DNA of 48,731 nucleotides from Ettlia oleoabundans (taxonomy: Eukaryota; Chlorophyta; Chlorophyceae; Chlamydomonadales): NCBI GenBank assembly GCA_019693395.1, contig JAAMXP010000470.1, forward strand, positions 1 through 48,731, written 5' to 3'. Of this stretch, positions 29,880 to 40,600 are shown one piece after another; positions within the stretch are counted from its first letter, which is position 1; each line of letters begins with the position of its first letter. The translations under genes were made by a program, and so were the position numbers. The notes below the pieces were generated by a model. It had not been told where the DNA came from. It saw nothing but the letters and a program-made list of their open reading frames with translations, and searched no databases.

Positions 29880-32735
29880 ATGGTTGAGCTAGGTAAGTCT
29901 GAAATTTCGAGCATGCAAAACAGCACATGTTGGTGCTCTGTCCGCTGCAACGCAGCGCCAGTCCATCCCTTCGCAGACGCAACCACGCTCGGAAGACAGG
30001 CCGCCCCGAGTGAGCAGCCTGTAACGGATTTCGCTGAGCAGCAGACCGGTGGCGAAGAAGAGGAACACTCTTTGGAGCAGCAGCTGCTGGTGGCGGCAGC
30101 AGCGGGTGACGCATCGCAGGTGGTAGCGCTGCTGGCAGCAGGCGCGGAGCCAGCCTGCGAAACAGACGAGGGCGTGACGCCACTAATGCTGGCCGCAGAG
30201 AGCGGCAGTACGGAGTCATTGCAGGCGTTGCTGGAGGCAGGGGCGCCATGGCATGCTCAAGATGCCCAGGGTTACACAGCTGGAGACTATGCCAGCGGAT
30301 CTGGACACCGTGCTGTGGTGCAGCAGCTCCTAGCCTGGGCGGTCAAGGCAGAGCTCATCTTAGGTGCCTACACTTGGCAGGGTGCATCATGCCAGTTCCC
30401 ACTAATTCTTGGCCTTCAGCCAGCACTTCTGCTGGAGAGTTGGGCTGGCCGGCTTGTCCAATTGCCAGGCAGAAGCTGCAGGCATGCCAAAGCTGTTGCT
30501 GCAGTTGCTGACATGTCTCTCAAGCACAAGCTTAAATGCAACGCCAACAGGTTGCAATCGATTATCACAACCTGCTGCCCTCCGGTTTGCAGGCAGCATC
30601 AGCAGACGGGAACAGAAAGGTGCAGCACCCAATCGTGACTATCTGAGCAGCAGCATTCGGTACGAGGATGGGAAACTGATGGATGAGCAAGGTGATCTAT
30701 AAGGGTACATGAGGGTGAGGTTGAGTGAGGATGGGGAGGTAGGGTCCTGAGCAACGAAGGTTGCAGGCTGCCCGCCGTCTGGCAAGCAGGGCAGGAGGTG
30801 GCTGTAAATACACAGGACCTGTAGCAAACAGTATCCGAATGTTGAAATACGGTGCCGCATCAACCTGGTCAACCATCAGACCAGAACTCTGGCATTGCAC
30901 TTTTAGCAACAGCTTCGTCGGCGCTGGTTTAGGGACCATCCACAAATCACAGTTGTCAACAGCATCCTAATGCCATTCACTCTCCACATCTGCATGCAGG
31001 GGAGGCAGTGATGATGGGTTGGGAGACCCCCCTGATGGAGCGCCATGCGCAGATCATCTGTGCCGGCGGAGGCGATGTGCTGAACGTTGGGTTTGGCATG
31101 GGGATCATCGACGGCTTCATTCAGCAGCACAAGGTGGCTCAAGCTGCCTTGCTGTTGCGGGGCATTTGCTGGTGCAGTGGATATGACTTTGTACCTTTGA
31201 CCCACACACCACTTTCGGTGTCACTCGCTGCCACCTGTTAGGCCTGGCTCACCCACCTGCACTGCAGCCACGTTCCCACACCATCATAGAGGCGCACCCA
31301 GACGTCTACCGCTATGCTTGCAGCCAGGGCTGGGACAAGCGACCGGGTGTGCGGCTGATGTTTGGGCGCTGGCAGGACGTGATTGAGCAGGTGAGCAATC
31401 AGTCTTCCGTTCAGTTTTGAGATTGCCAACATGAAGTTTTGAGATAGTTATGACTGGTTTTCTCGCGCTGGTTATTTTCATGAGTCTGCTCCCTAGCTGA
31501 TGGCAGGCATCCTTCAGCGTTCCTGGTGCCCAAGCAATTGATGCACTGGCAGACGTCCGTTGTGGACGCAATACCGTGGGCAACTATCGCCCTGTTTCTT
31601 TATTGAGATAGCCCACAACTCATGCACCCTGCAGCTGGGCCCCTTCGACGGCATCTTCTTTGACACCTATGGGGAATACTATGAGGACATGCATGACTTC
31701 CACACACACCTGCCCAGGTAAGTGTGACAGTACATGCATCTACTGCTTGTTGACTGGCTGACTGGCTTGCCGGCTTGCTCTACTGGCTGGTCGCCAATGA
31801 CATCACCACTCCTGCCTTGCTTTTCGCGCACTGTGTAGCGCCCCCCCACACCCCCACCACCCACACACACCCCACCCACACCCACGCACCCACCACCACC
31901 ACCACGCACGCCCCACCCCGCTCCCTCCCCCCATGCAACCACCGTGCCACATGCACCCAGCCCTATGGCACTGCCCTGCTACCCTGCTGTTGCAGGCTGC
32001 TGCGACCTGGTGCTGTCTACTCTTTCTTCAATGGTTTGGCACCGGACAACATGTTCTTCCACTTGGTGTATGGGGAGATTGCGCGGCTAGAGCTGGGCAG
32101 GTGTGCGCGCATGTGCACGTGCAGTAAACAGTCCTTTGACCACCGTTGATCACCGTCCAAGGTTGTTCTGTGGTTTGCCTAGTTGCGTATGTTGTCTGTG
32201 CCATATTTTGGGGTTGGTTCGAGTGCGGCTTCCACTGGCACATTAATTGTTGCAGGCTGGGCCTGGAGACAAGCTACGAGCCCATACCCATGGATGCATC
32301 GGGTGTGGTGTGCTGCTATGCGCTGTGCTCCTCATATGCGACACTATGTGGAATGCTCTCATCTGGTCCTGGGAAACTTGCAGATGGCTTGTCAGCCCTG
32401 GTTTGCCTGCTGGTGTGCAGGCACGGTGCAGGTGAAAGTATCGCCGCGAGCTTGCCTCACAGCTCTGTCCATTACTGTTTCTTCACAGCATGCTGTGTTC
32501 CGCCATTGCCCTGTGTGCAGCCAAGGAGGTATGGGAAGGCGTCACCAATCGGTACTGGCATTTACCCATCTACTTTGTGCCCACTTGCATCATGGCAGCT
32601 GCCAAGGAGTGTGATGTAGCTGAACAGGCAGCAGGAGCAGCAGGAGCAGCAGGACCACCAGCAGGAGCATCCGCATCACCAGCAACTGCAGAACCGGCAG
32701 GAACATCGGACGCAGCAGCACGGACAGCAGCGTAA
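29880..32735 (+). CDS. RMT2: RMT2-type protein arginine methyltransferase with ankyrin repeats
   Basis: Nine exons (29880-29892, 29977-30363, 30593-30691, 31000-31133, 31268-31390, 31635-31717, 31996-32100, 32256-32302, 32521-32735) give 401 residues, close to yeast Rmt2. All phases close. Yeast Rmt2 methylates the delta nitrogen of an arginine in ribosomal protein Rpl12. Residues 30-125 hold ankyrin-like repeats (VTPLMLAAESGSTESLQALL, YTAGDYASGSGHRAVVQQLL). The methyltransferase follows: YEDGKLMDEQGEAVMMGWE, the AdoMet-binding VLNVGFGMGIIDGFIQ (195-204), HTIIEAHPDVY, FDGIFFDTYGEYYEDM, LLRPGAVYSFFNGLAPDN, and WEGVTNRYWHLPIYFVP. The first coding exon is only 13 nt (ATG to 29892) with a perfect GTAAGT donor; splicing to 29977 gives MVELDATTL. 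The last 45 residues are an Ala/Gly/Pro tail absent from yeast, by my recollection. Confidence 0.93.
31841..31930 (+). repeat. C/A-rich low-complexity tract in RMT2 intron 6
   Basis: About 90 nt consist almost only of C and A with a few T and G (CCCCCCCACACCCCCACCACC and similar). The complementary strand has several runs of three or more G. It lies before the acceptor at 31995. Confidence 0.85.
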
Positions 32736-33189
32736 ATTGCTCAACATCGATGAGACCAGTACCAGTGTAGCGGGGCAATTTTGTCCCACAAACAAATTGC
32801 AACTATCAGGCTACAATGCGCGTATGGTCAACCTGGAAAGCTTGCCAGGGGAATTGGCTTGGACAGCCAATGCTGTGTCGGGAACTGTCAAAAAAATCCT
32901 GGAGCGCTGTCTGCCAACAGCAGGGTGGCTTTCTGCAGAGGCACTTTTGGGAACATTTGCAACCCACCTCGTTACAGAGCAGCACGATGGTTAGCAGCAG
33001 ATCCAGTGCATCTAAGAAGCAGGCGGCGACGGCAGGCGGCTGTACAGCGCTGTACCGCTGGTGATCAGGGCCAGGCAAATTGCGTGCTGCAATCCTGCAT
33101 TTCGCCTTCTGCTTCATGATCCCAACAAGGCTTTCATACGTGAACTGGTCTGAGCTCATCTAATAATCAAGCAGTTCTACTTAGGCAGC
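32736..33189. other. Spacer between RMT2 and RanGAP genes
   Basis: Both genes run rightward, so this holds the RMT2 3' UTR and the RanGAP promoter. Overlapping open frames at 32781-33119 (plus) and 33159-32806 (minus) have no recognisable domain. I see no other feature. Confidence 0.4.
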
Positions 33190-36100
33190 ATGACCGTGGA
33201 GGAGTGGAGCCTGAGCGATGCTCAGCGTCAAGAGACCGTAGGTCGCGTGGCCAACAACATATCGGCGATGGCGTTCTTCAAGGGCACGCCAATTCCCGAT
33301 GCCGTTGTGCAGGCGGCGGCCGCCGCAGTTGAGAAAAAGGCTTACACAGTGGCCCGCGTGGAGGCTCGCACCACCACCGGAGTCAGGTGGGTTTGCTGGT
33401 GATAGCAGCTGTTGGCGGCAGCAGGGTACGGCGTAGGCGGTGCAGTCATGCCTATATGAAGCAGCATACGATCAGGGAGACAGGCAACAGCATGGGGTAC
33501 GACCACTGCGATCACATGACTTGAAACGGATCACGAGTTGGGTGCTTGAGGCCAGCTAGCTGCTGCTTGCCAGCGTGGTGCAGCGTCGCCATTCAGAGCA
33601 CCCCAGTTGGTATTGCCGCTTCAGCTGCCCTCCTCGTTCCCGTAATGCAGGCCACACCACGAGACTTTGAAGGCTTACGTGCGCAAGCTCAGCGCTCTTG
33701 CGTTGGAAGTGGTGGCCACGGGGGGCACGGGAGTCGCCGCTCCTTCCGGCGGAGCTGCGGCTGGCCAGGCTAGTGCCACCAGTGAGCTTGACCTTAGCAC
33801 TGGCAGCCGAGAGTTTCTAACCCGGGAAACTGCAGAAGAGCTGCTGGCACCAATGCTGGCTCCAGGCGCCAAAATCACCAAGGTACTGGGAACTTGCATT
33901 GGGGTTTTTAGGGGCTGCCATTAATGTCCTTGTTATGCCGGCTCATATCACTGCCCATTGCCTCAGTTCGCCAGACCACTTGCTCCCTCCACACTGCCAT
34001 CACGCCCTGCTGGGCTGCCGCTTGCAAGTCCATAAGCTGGACCCTTGCTGGTCCCCATGCGTGCCTTTCCCGCTACAGATTCGGTTCAGCACCAAGAGCT
34101 TTGGTGTGGAGGCGGCTGAGGTGGCGGCACGGGCCATTGAGAATGTGGCGGGCACTCTGTTAGATGCAGACATGAGCGACATCATCGCGGGCCGCCCAGG
34201 TTCGCACTATGGCACATTAAGTTTTAGTTGGAGTGATGTTCACCAGAGGCAATGATCAACTGACAGGCGTTGACCAGCCTCGTCAATCTATGGCACCTTG
34301 CGCCATCATGCTGATGACAATGAGGATGATGTTGTTGTCGCCAGAGCAGCCAGATGCCGGGCTGTGCCCTCTTTCAAGCTTTTCTTCACACACGGCAGAG
34401 GTACAGATACCAACCTCTTTGCTGTCCCTTAATTTGTATGTGCTCTGGCTGCTCTGCTGCTGCCTGCAGAGGCCGAGGCGCTGGCGGCGCTGCGCATCAT
34501 TTCTGCCGCACTGGGCAAGGCTCATCTGCGCCACTTGAACCTCAGCGACAACGCCCTGGGCGAGAAGGGCATCCGAGCTTGCGCCGCTGCCTTTAACGAG
34601 CAGGTGCTTAAGGAGAGGGTGTCGATTCAGCGCCGCAGACAGCACATGCACAGAGCGGGATCCACGCTGTGCTGCACCCTGTCAGTGCTTGAAGCTGCCT
34701 GCCTGCCTGCCTGCCTGCCCGCCTGCCGCTCTCGCCGCTATCATCCGCTCCTGATCCGCACTTGTAGTACATGAACACATTGTGACTTGTTTGTGTGAGT
34801 GCAGGAGGCGCTTGAGAGCATTGCTTTTCAAAACGTGGGCTGCTCTGTCCACGGCTGCGCTGCGGTGGACGAGCTGATGCGCAACACCTCCAGCCTGCGC
34901 CGCCTGCACCTCTATAACAACATGAGTGGCGATGAGGGCGCGGCATCCATTGCACGGTGAGCAGAACCCACACTGCCATTGCCCTGACACTAGTAATGGC
35001 AAGTAAATGGCACAGCTGCTGCAAACGCTGACTTACCCTTGCCACTTATAGCGACGCCTTTCTGACAGCCTGCAATGTCCGACCTGGTACTGTCCTGTGC
35101 TGCTGTAGCCTGCTGTCCCGCTGTCCTGCTATGGAGGATTTCAAGATGGTTTCCTCCCGGGTGGGCGCAGAAGGCGGTGTGGCCCTGGCAAAGGGCCTGT
35201 CGGCAGGTGGGCAGGCCAGCAACCCCTCAAGGTTTTGCAGCCCAAAGCGCAGGCAGGCCATGTAGGGTTCGAGGTATAAGCTGCTTCTTGTGTGGAAGGC
35301 CGGATGATTGAAAAAAACCCAATTGTTTGCACGCTCACCTTCGCTTTCCTGCGAACCATGATGTCCATCCATACATGCTATCCTGGCATACGTCGTTTAG
35401 TCAGAGGCTGTCTACCCTGTGATTCATTTGCAGTCTCTTACATCTGGCACTTTGCAATTGAACCACTGCAGCCAGGGGCCTGGTGCGACTGGACTTGCAC
35501 GACAACCCCATCACCGCCGAGTTTGCGCCGCACCTGGCTGCTGTGCTGTCCTCCCAGACGCGCCTCCAAGCGCTGATCCTGAATGACACCAGCCTGGGGG
35601 ATGAGGGGGTGGCGGCAGTGTGCGAAGCGCTGGCGGCGAGCGGTGCGGCACCGCAGCTGGAGGTGGGTGGTGGTGCCCTGGCAGGACGGTATTCTTGTTT
35701 GCAGCTTGCAATGCAGTCAGGGGCTTTGTCTCCGCTGCAACCCACACTACAACGAGCTTGTAACCACTCCACTACAATTCAACAAAACGAATTTTCATTT
35801 GATCTCCTTGCAGGAGCTTGAGCTTGCGCTTAACGAGATCACTGCCGATGGAGCACTTGCCGTGGCGGCCTGCGTAGGTGTCAAGCCCTCCTTGCGGCGG
35901 CTGAACCTGCGGGAGAATGAGCTGGAGGATAAGGGGGCTGTGGTTGTTGCCAAGGTGGGTCGCAGGTGGCTTCAAAGAGTGCTCTGGCACATGTGGTGGT
36001 GTGTGGGTTCGCTGTGTGATTGGTCAGGTATCTGGCTGTGGCAGGACATCTTGAGGCTCGTGTTAGCAAATACAGCGTCTGTTTGGCTTGCACATGTTAA

Positions 36101-36929
36101 GCATACTGGAGTAGCCAAGAAGGATAGCAGAAAGCTTACCTCTGGTTGACTTTGCTTCCCGCGGCTGGAAGCATGCCAACCGTGCCTCAGCCATGCTGAA
36201 TGTCGCCAACTCATTGCACCATTGCACCCATACTTCCTGTAGGCACTTGTCGGTCTGCGTGCGCTGGAAAGCGTGGATGCCTGTGGTAACCAGCTAAAGC
36301 GGGGCGGTGCCTGCGCTTTGGCCAAGGCGTGCGGGCGCAAGCCGGGGCTGGTGCTGTTGGCGCTGGACGAGAATGAAATTTCGGAGGCTGGTGTGGACGC
36401 CCTGAAGGTCGGTGCAGTTTCCCTTTTTTGTGGTTGTGAAGAGGTTAGGGCTTCGCTGCTCGCATTGGATGAGCACCAGGTATCAGATTTGTGAAGGTTT
36501 AGGGGAAATGGCGGAGGAAGGCTTGGTTTGATGGTTGGCTGGGGCCTGGGTGGGTAAGTGGCCTCTTGTACACTGAGGCTTGCAGTGGCGTCAGACAGAG
36601 CTGTGCTGCCCTGCGGAGCTGTGCTGTTCTCCGCACAGCATGACTCAGGCCCGGAACAACACAGCTCTGCCTTCACTTCCTTGCTGTGGTCATACAGCCA
36701 CCCTCCTCAAGTTTTCCTTGTTGCCTCACTTGCTGCTCCGTTCCTCCTGCCCTCTCCTCCCTGCGTGCAGGAGATCATGCAGCGGATTGGCAAGCCGGAT
36801 GCGCTGGGCCCGCTGGATGAGAACATGCCCGATGAAGACGAGGATGAGGGGGCTGCGGATGATGGAATTGAGCTGGACGATGCTGCGGGCAACGACCTGG
36901 CAGAGGCTCTTGGGAAGGCGCACATCTGA
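33190..36929 (+). CDS. RANGAP1: Ran GTPase-activating protein, plant-type
   Basis: Ten exons (33190-33386, 33651-33882, 34079-34199, 34470-34603, 34805-34956, 35109-35206, 35472-35662, 35814-35954, 36243-36407, 36771-36929) give 529 residues, the size of Arabidopsis RanGAP1; all phases close. RanGAP stimulates GTP hydrolysis by Ran at the cytoplasmic face of the nuclear envelope. Residues 1-90 form a WPP-like domain (EEWSLSDAQRQETVGRVANN), which in land plants targets RanGAP to the envelope; here W-P-P is replaced by W-S-L. The RNI-type LRR block follows: LRHLNLSDNALGEKG, LRRLHLYNNMSGDEG, GLVRLDLHDNPIT, LQALILNDTSLGDEG, LEELELALNEITADG, LRRLNLRENELEDKG, LVLLALDENEISEAG. The C-terminus is the acidic tail (DENMPDEDEDEGAADDG). 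There is no sign of the SUMO-accepting C-terminal domain of animal RanGAP1. Confidence 0.95.
34696..34727 (+). repeat. TGCC microsatellite in RanGAP intron 4
   Basis: About eight TGCC units with one C-rich interruption, wholly intronic. Confidence 0.9.
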
Positions 36930-37664
36930 GTTGGCTGATTATTGACATGTGTTGTATAGCGCGCCGGATAGTGGGCTGCTGCCGGCATCCACAGCAGCAC
37001 CTGGCGTCGCGTAACCCGCACAGCTGGCAGAAAGCTGGCAGGTGGCATCTGTCATTGTGTTGTGCTGTTAAACGTAAATGAGTACAATGCAATAGTTTCT
37101 GGATTTCTGGGTATGCATTTGATATAACTCGCTACCAGTCTTTGAGTCCACCAAGATACTGTAACAAAGGGTTGCCCACATGCAATCCAACGCCATGGTT
37201 CAGATGCAGCCTTTATAAATGTGGCATCACCGCAGTCGTAGTCTTAAGGTCCCTGGGCCGCGATGTCAGCACTCATGGCTTTGCTCCTTGGTTCGAACCC
37301 CTGGAAGACATCCACGACGGCACCAATAGACATACCGTCATCGACCTCTTCACATCGAGAATGCGCTGCCTGTCTTGCTGTAGGATAGCCTGAGTATGCT
37401 GACTGCGACCTTGGATTTCAAGGAGCGTATCGGACCCCTTAAAGTCCCGTTCATACACTTGGTACAAATGACAACTAAAAAAGGGCAGCATGCCCAGCAT
37501 GTGACGCGTCATCCACCCTTCTTAGTAGGGTCGGCCGGCGTGCGAATTGAAGGCTGGGTGTTAGCCGACATTATTCAAAGCTTTTTGCGGTGCCTTGGCC
37601 CGCTTATCGCACAGCTCTCAACTTGAAGGAGACCGGCAGCGGGGCTTCTTGTAAGTAGGCGGAC
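36930..37664. other. Spacer between RanGAP and fasciclin genes
   Basis: This 735-nt stretch holds the RanGAP 3' flank and the fasciclin promoter. A TGTAA at 37160-37164, 231 nt after the RanGAP stop, may be its polyadenylation signal. A sequence GGTTCGAACCC at 37290-37300 recalls a tRNA T-arm, but no cloverleaf can be drawn around it. Small open frames in 37142-37626 lack known features. Confidence 0.45.
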
Positions 37665-40600
37665 ATGGTCCGCCCGCAGACATCTCTAGCAGCGCTACTG
37701 CTGCTTGTAGCAGTTGCAGCACCTCGTTTAATGGCCGCAGCGGTGAGGAAATGGGCGGGCCGCGGGGCAAGTCCCTCCTAGTTTGGCGCTCCACCCTCAT
37801 ATAACTGACTGATGCAATGAAAGGGTCGTGATCAACCCGCAGCCGCCGGCAGTCTGCTCGGGGTTAAGCGCCTTCCACTGTGGCAGGTCCCACTGCCGCC
37901 ACCGCTCCCTCGCTACATGATTTGCCCAGCGCCATCTTCCAACCCCCATTATTTTTGCTTCCCACAGCAATGCGATCAAACATTTATGGACGCCATTGGA
38001 GGTGGCGACACCTGGCTGTTTCGCCAGGGGCTGAAGCTTTCGGGTTATGCGGACAAGCTGCCCAGCCCGGACATTGGAGTCACTATCTTGGTGCCAAACA
38101 ACAAGGCTTGGTGGAATTTCCTCTGGCGCAATGGTGCGTGTTTGCACGGCGGGGCCTGTTGGCCGCCTAATGTGCCAGTGATCCTGGATAATGCTTTCTC
38201 GTTGCGTGGTTAATATGGCATTAAGGTGGCGACATCTGCCGAGGTGGTTTGGGTTGTTTACAACTCTCGTATCGAGCAGGTTGCCGGAAAACAATCCTGC
38301 CAGCAGGTCACCTTGATGCAATATCCTTGTGTGCTGGTGGTTGCTATAGCCCTCGCTGCTGGCCTCTTTTTGCTGATCGAATTGCTTCTATGCTGAGTGC
38401 TGAAGTCCTCACAACTGGCTGCTTCCTGCTTTCTCCTGATGCCGTCCACACTTTGCAGGCTTCTTGTTTGGCCAGCTGGGGAGCCTTGGGGACAAGCTGC
38501 TGGCAGTCATGACTTTCCATATCATCCCTAGTGCGGTACCACCTGAGGTGCTCAGCGGGCCAGAGGGTGAGTGCCCACCACACCCACTGTTGCATTCCTG
38601 ACGCCATACCCGCCAGGGACAGTGGTCTGTGAGAAACACATGTCACTGTTGAGAACGGTGCTGTTCTGTCAAATTGCCTTCTCGCAGTGATTTGCCAGTC
38701 ATGTAAAGCCCCTGCGGCTGCTGCTGCTGCTGCTGCTCCTCTCATCGCTCATGGGGAACGCTGGAGTTGAGGCATGTCTCATTAGCCATACTGGGCATGC
38801 ATTGCAGGATCGCTGCCCACGCTCTATGGGCTGCTTACGGGGCAGAACGCAAACCTCAAGCACTGGCCCAAGTTTGACGATGGGCAGTTCCTCTTCCAGG
38901 TGGGTGGCTGGGGCCTGTGTGGCTTCCCTGGGGTGGATACAACCTACTGCATCGTGCAAGTTTGTTGTTGGGAATGGCGGCCTGGCCTGCTCCCTGCCTT
39001 TCATATTGCTGCTCGTGCTGCCTCAATTTGCTGCTGAAGGGCAAGCACCTTTGCGGCGGCAAACCCTCTACACCCCATGCTGCTGCCCTCTGCATGGCAA
39101 TCTCTCCCGTTTCACGCTGCCACTTTTTGTGCTGCTTGCCACACGCTTAGTCTCTGTTGCATCTGCTGTGTCCTGTACTGGTGGGGTTTTCTTCCAACCA
39201 TTCCTTTCTTTCTTTTGCCCCACAACTATTTTGTTCCGCTCCCTGGGTGCGTTGCTATCGATTGTGCAGGGCCCATGGGACGATACAGTGGCGGGTGTGA
39301 CTGGGGACAACAAGATCCAGGTGTGCAACAGCTGGGTCTACATCGTGGACGAGGTGCTGAAGCCCGCTTATGACCTAGAGTGAGTGACCTGCGTTTGTTG
39401 GTTCTATCAAGGAATATTTTGCAAACATTTGCCCAAGTGGTGACCAACTGGCTGCCAGTTGGTTGCCAGCAGGATGGCAGCACGGCTACCAATCACCGTC
39501 GTTGTGTAGCGCCTACGGATTTTGGCGGCTGCCTGGGCCCTTCCTGGTTGCTGCCTTGAATTCCTGTGGCTGGGTTGCATGCTTAAAGTAGCTGGAATAA
39601 TGCAGTAGGCATACACCTGTGCGTCTTTTCTGCAGACCCCTTGGTGCTGTAGCTGCTCTTGGAACTTTTGCATCATGTGACAAACTTTTGTCGTTGCTGT
39701 GCATGTGTTTCTGTTGCAGCGATGTGCAACATGTGGAGATCCCGGATTTTGCCTTTGGGGACAACTCTTCGCCTAGCCCCTCTCCTAGCTCCGAGCCCAC
39801 CAGCCCAGCACCAGCGAGCCCGGCACCAGAACCCAGCAGCTCAGCGCCCGCTGGTGCCGCCCCAAGCACCCCCGCTCCGGTGCGCTGAGTGTGATTGGGT
39901 GCCTGCGTATCAGCAGAGCCGTTTGCCACACGCACTGCTGCGCCAGGTTGTCAAGCCCGTGCTGTACTGTGGTGTTCTTCCCTTTGAGCCCTCGCTGTCC
40001 TGTGGCTTCACTTTGTATCCTTTCCACCGCTGTTGGCGAGGCTTTGCATCCGTCAGGCCATGCCTGTGATCAACACCTGCTGCCCCCAACCTGCCTGCAG
40101 CCTCCCTGTGACAAGACCTTTGCCCAGGCAGCGGGGGAGACCAGCGGGCTGGGCCTTCTCAGGACAGTGGTGTCTCAGGCAAGTTCTTCTGCTACTGCCC
40201 CATGTCTCAAGCATTGCTGCCACTCCTTTCACCGCCTGCCAGAAGGTTGGCCACACCACATTCTGGTGCATTTGCTGCCATGGGTTGCATGATCAGGCTG
40301 CCAATGCCATTTGCCACTGCCACATTGAAACTTTGGCCAACTTCTACACTGCCCAGCACTCTGACTGCCCTAACCCGCCCATTCCACATTACCTGGATGT
40401 TGGATTCCCCTTCCATCACACCTGCCCTATGTTGCCAGCAAGAAGCGGTTCGCCTAGCACCTCATTGGGTTTTGTCAGCCGTGTGTGAGTTCCTCGTGTT
40501 TTTGAGCCTTGCTCCCTGCCGCCTGCAGGAGGCATACGCGTCAGCGCTACCCGACCCCTCCGGCAGCTATACGCTGTTCGCCCCCACAGACGCGGCCTTC

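Noticed and set aside
37285..37306. Possible tRNA T-arm (GGTTCGAACCCC)
   Set aside because: No matching 5-bp stem, anticodon arm or acceptor stem can be drawn on either strand.
37273..37512. 79-codon minus-strand frame upstream of the fasciclin gene, considered as a retroelement remnant
   Set aside because: No protease, reverse transcriptase, integrase or zinc-knuckle motif and no terminal repeats are present.
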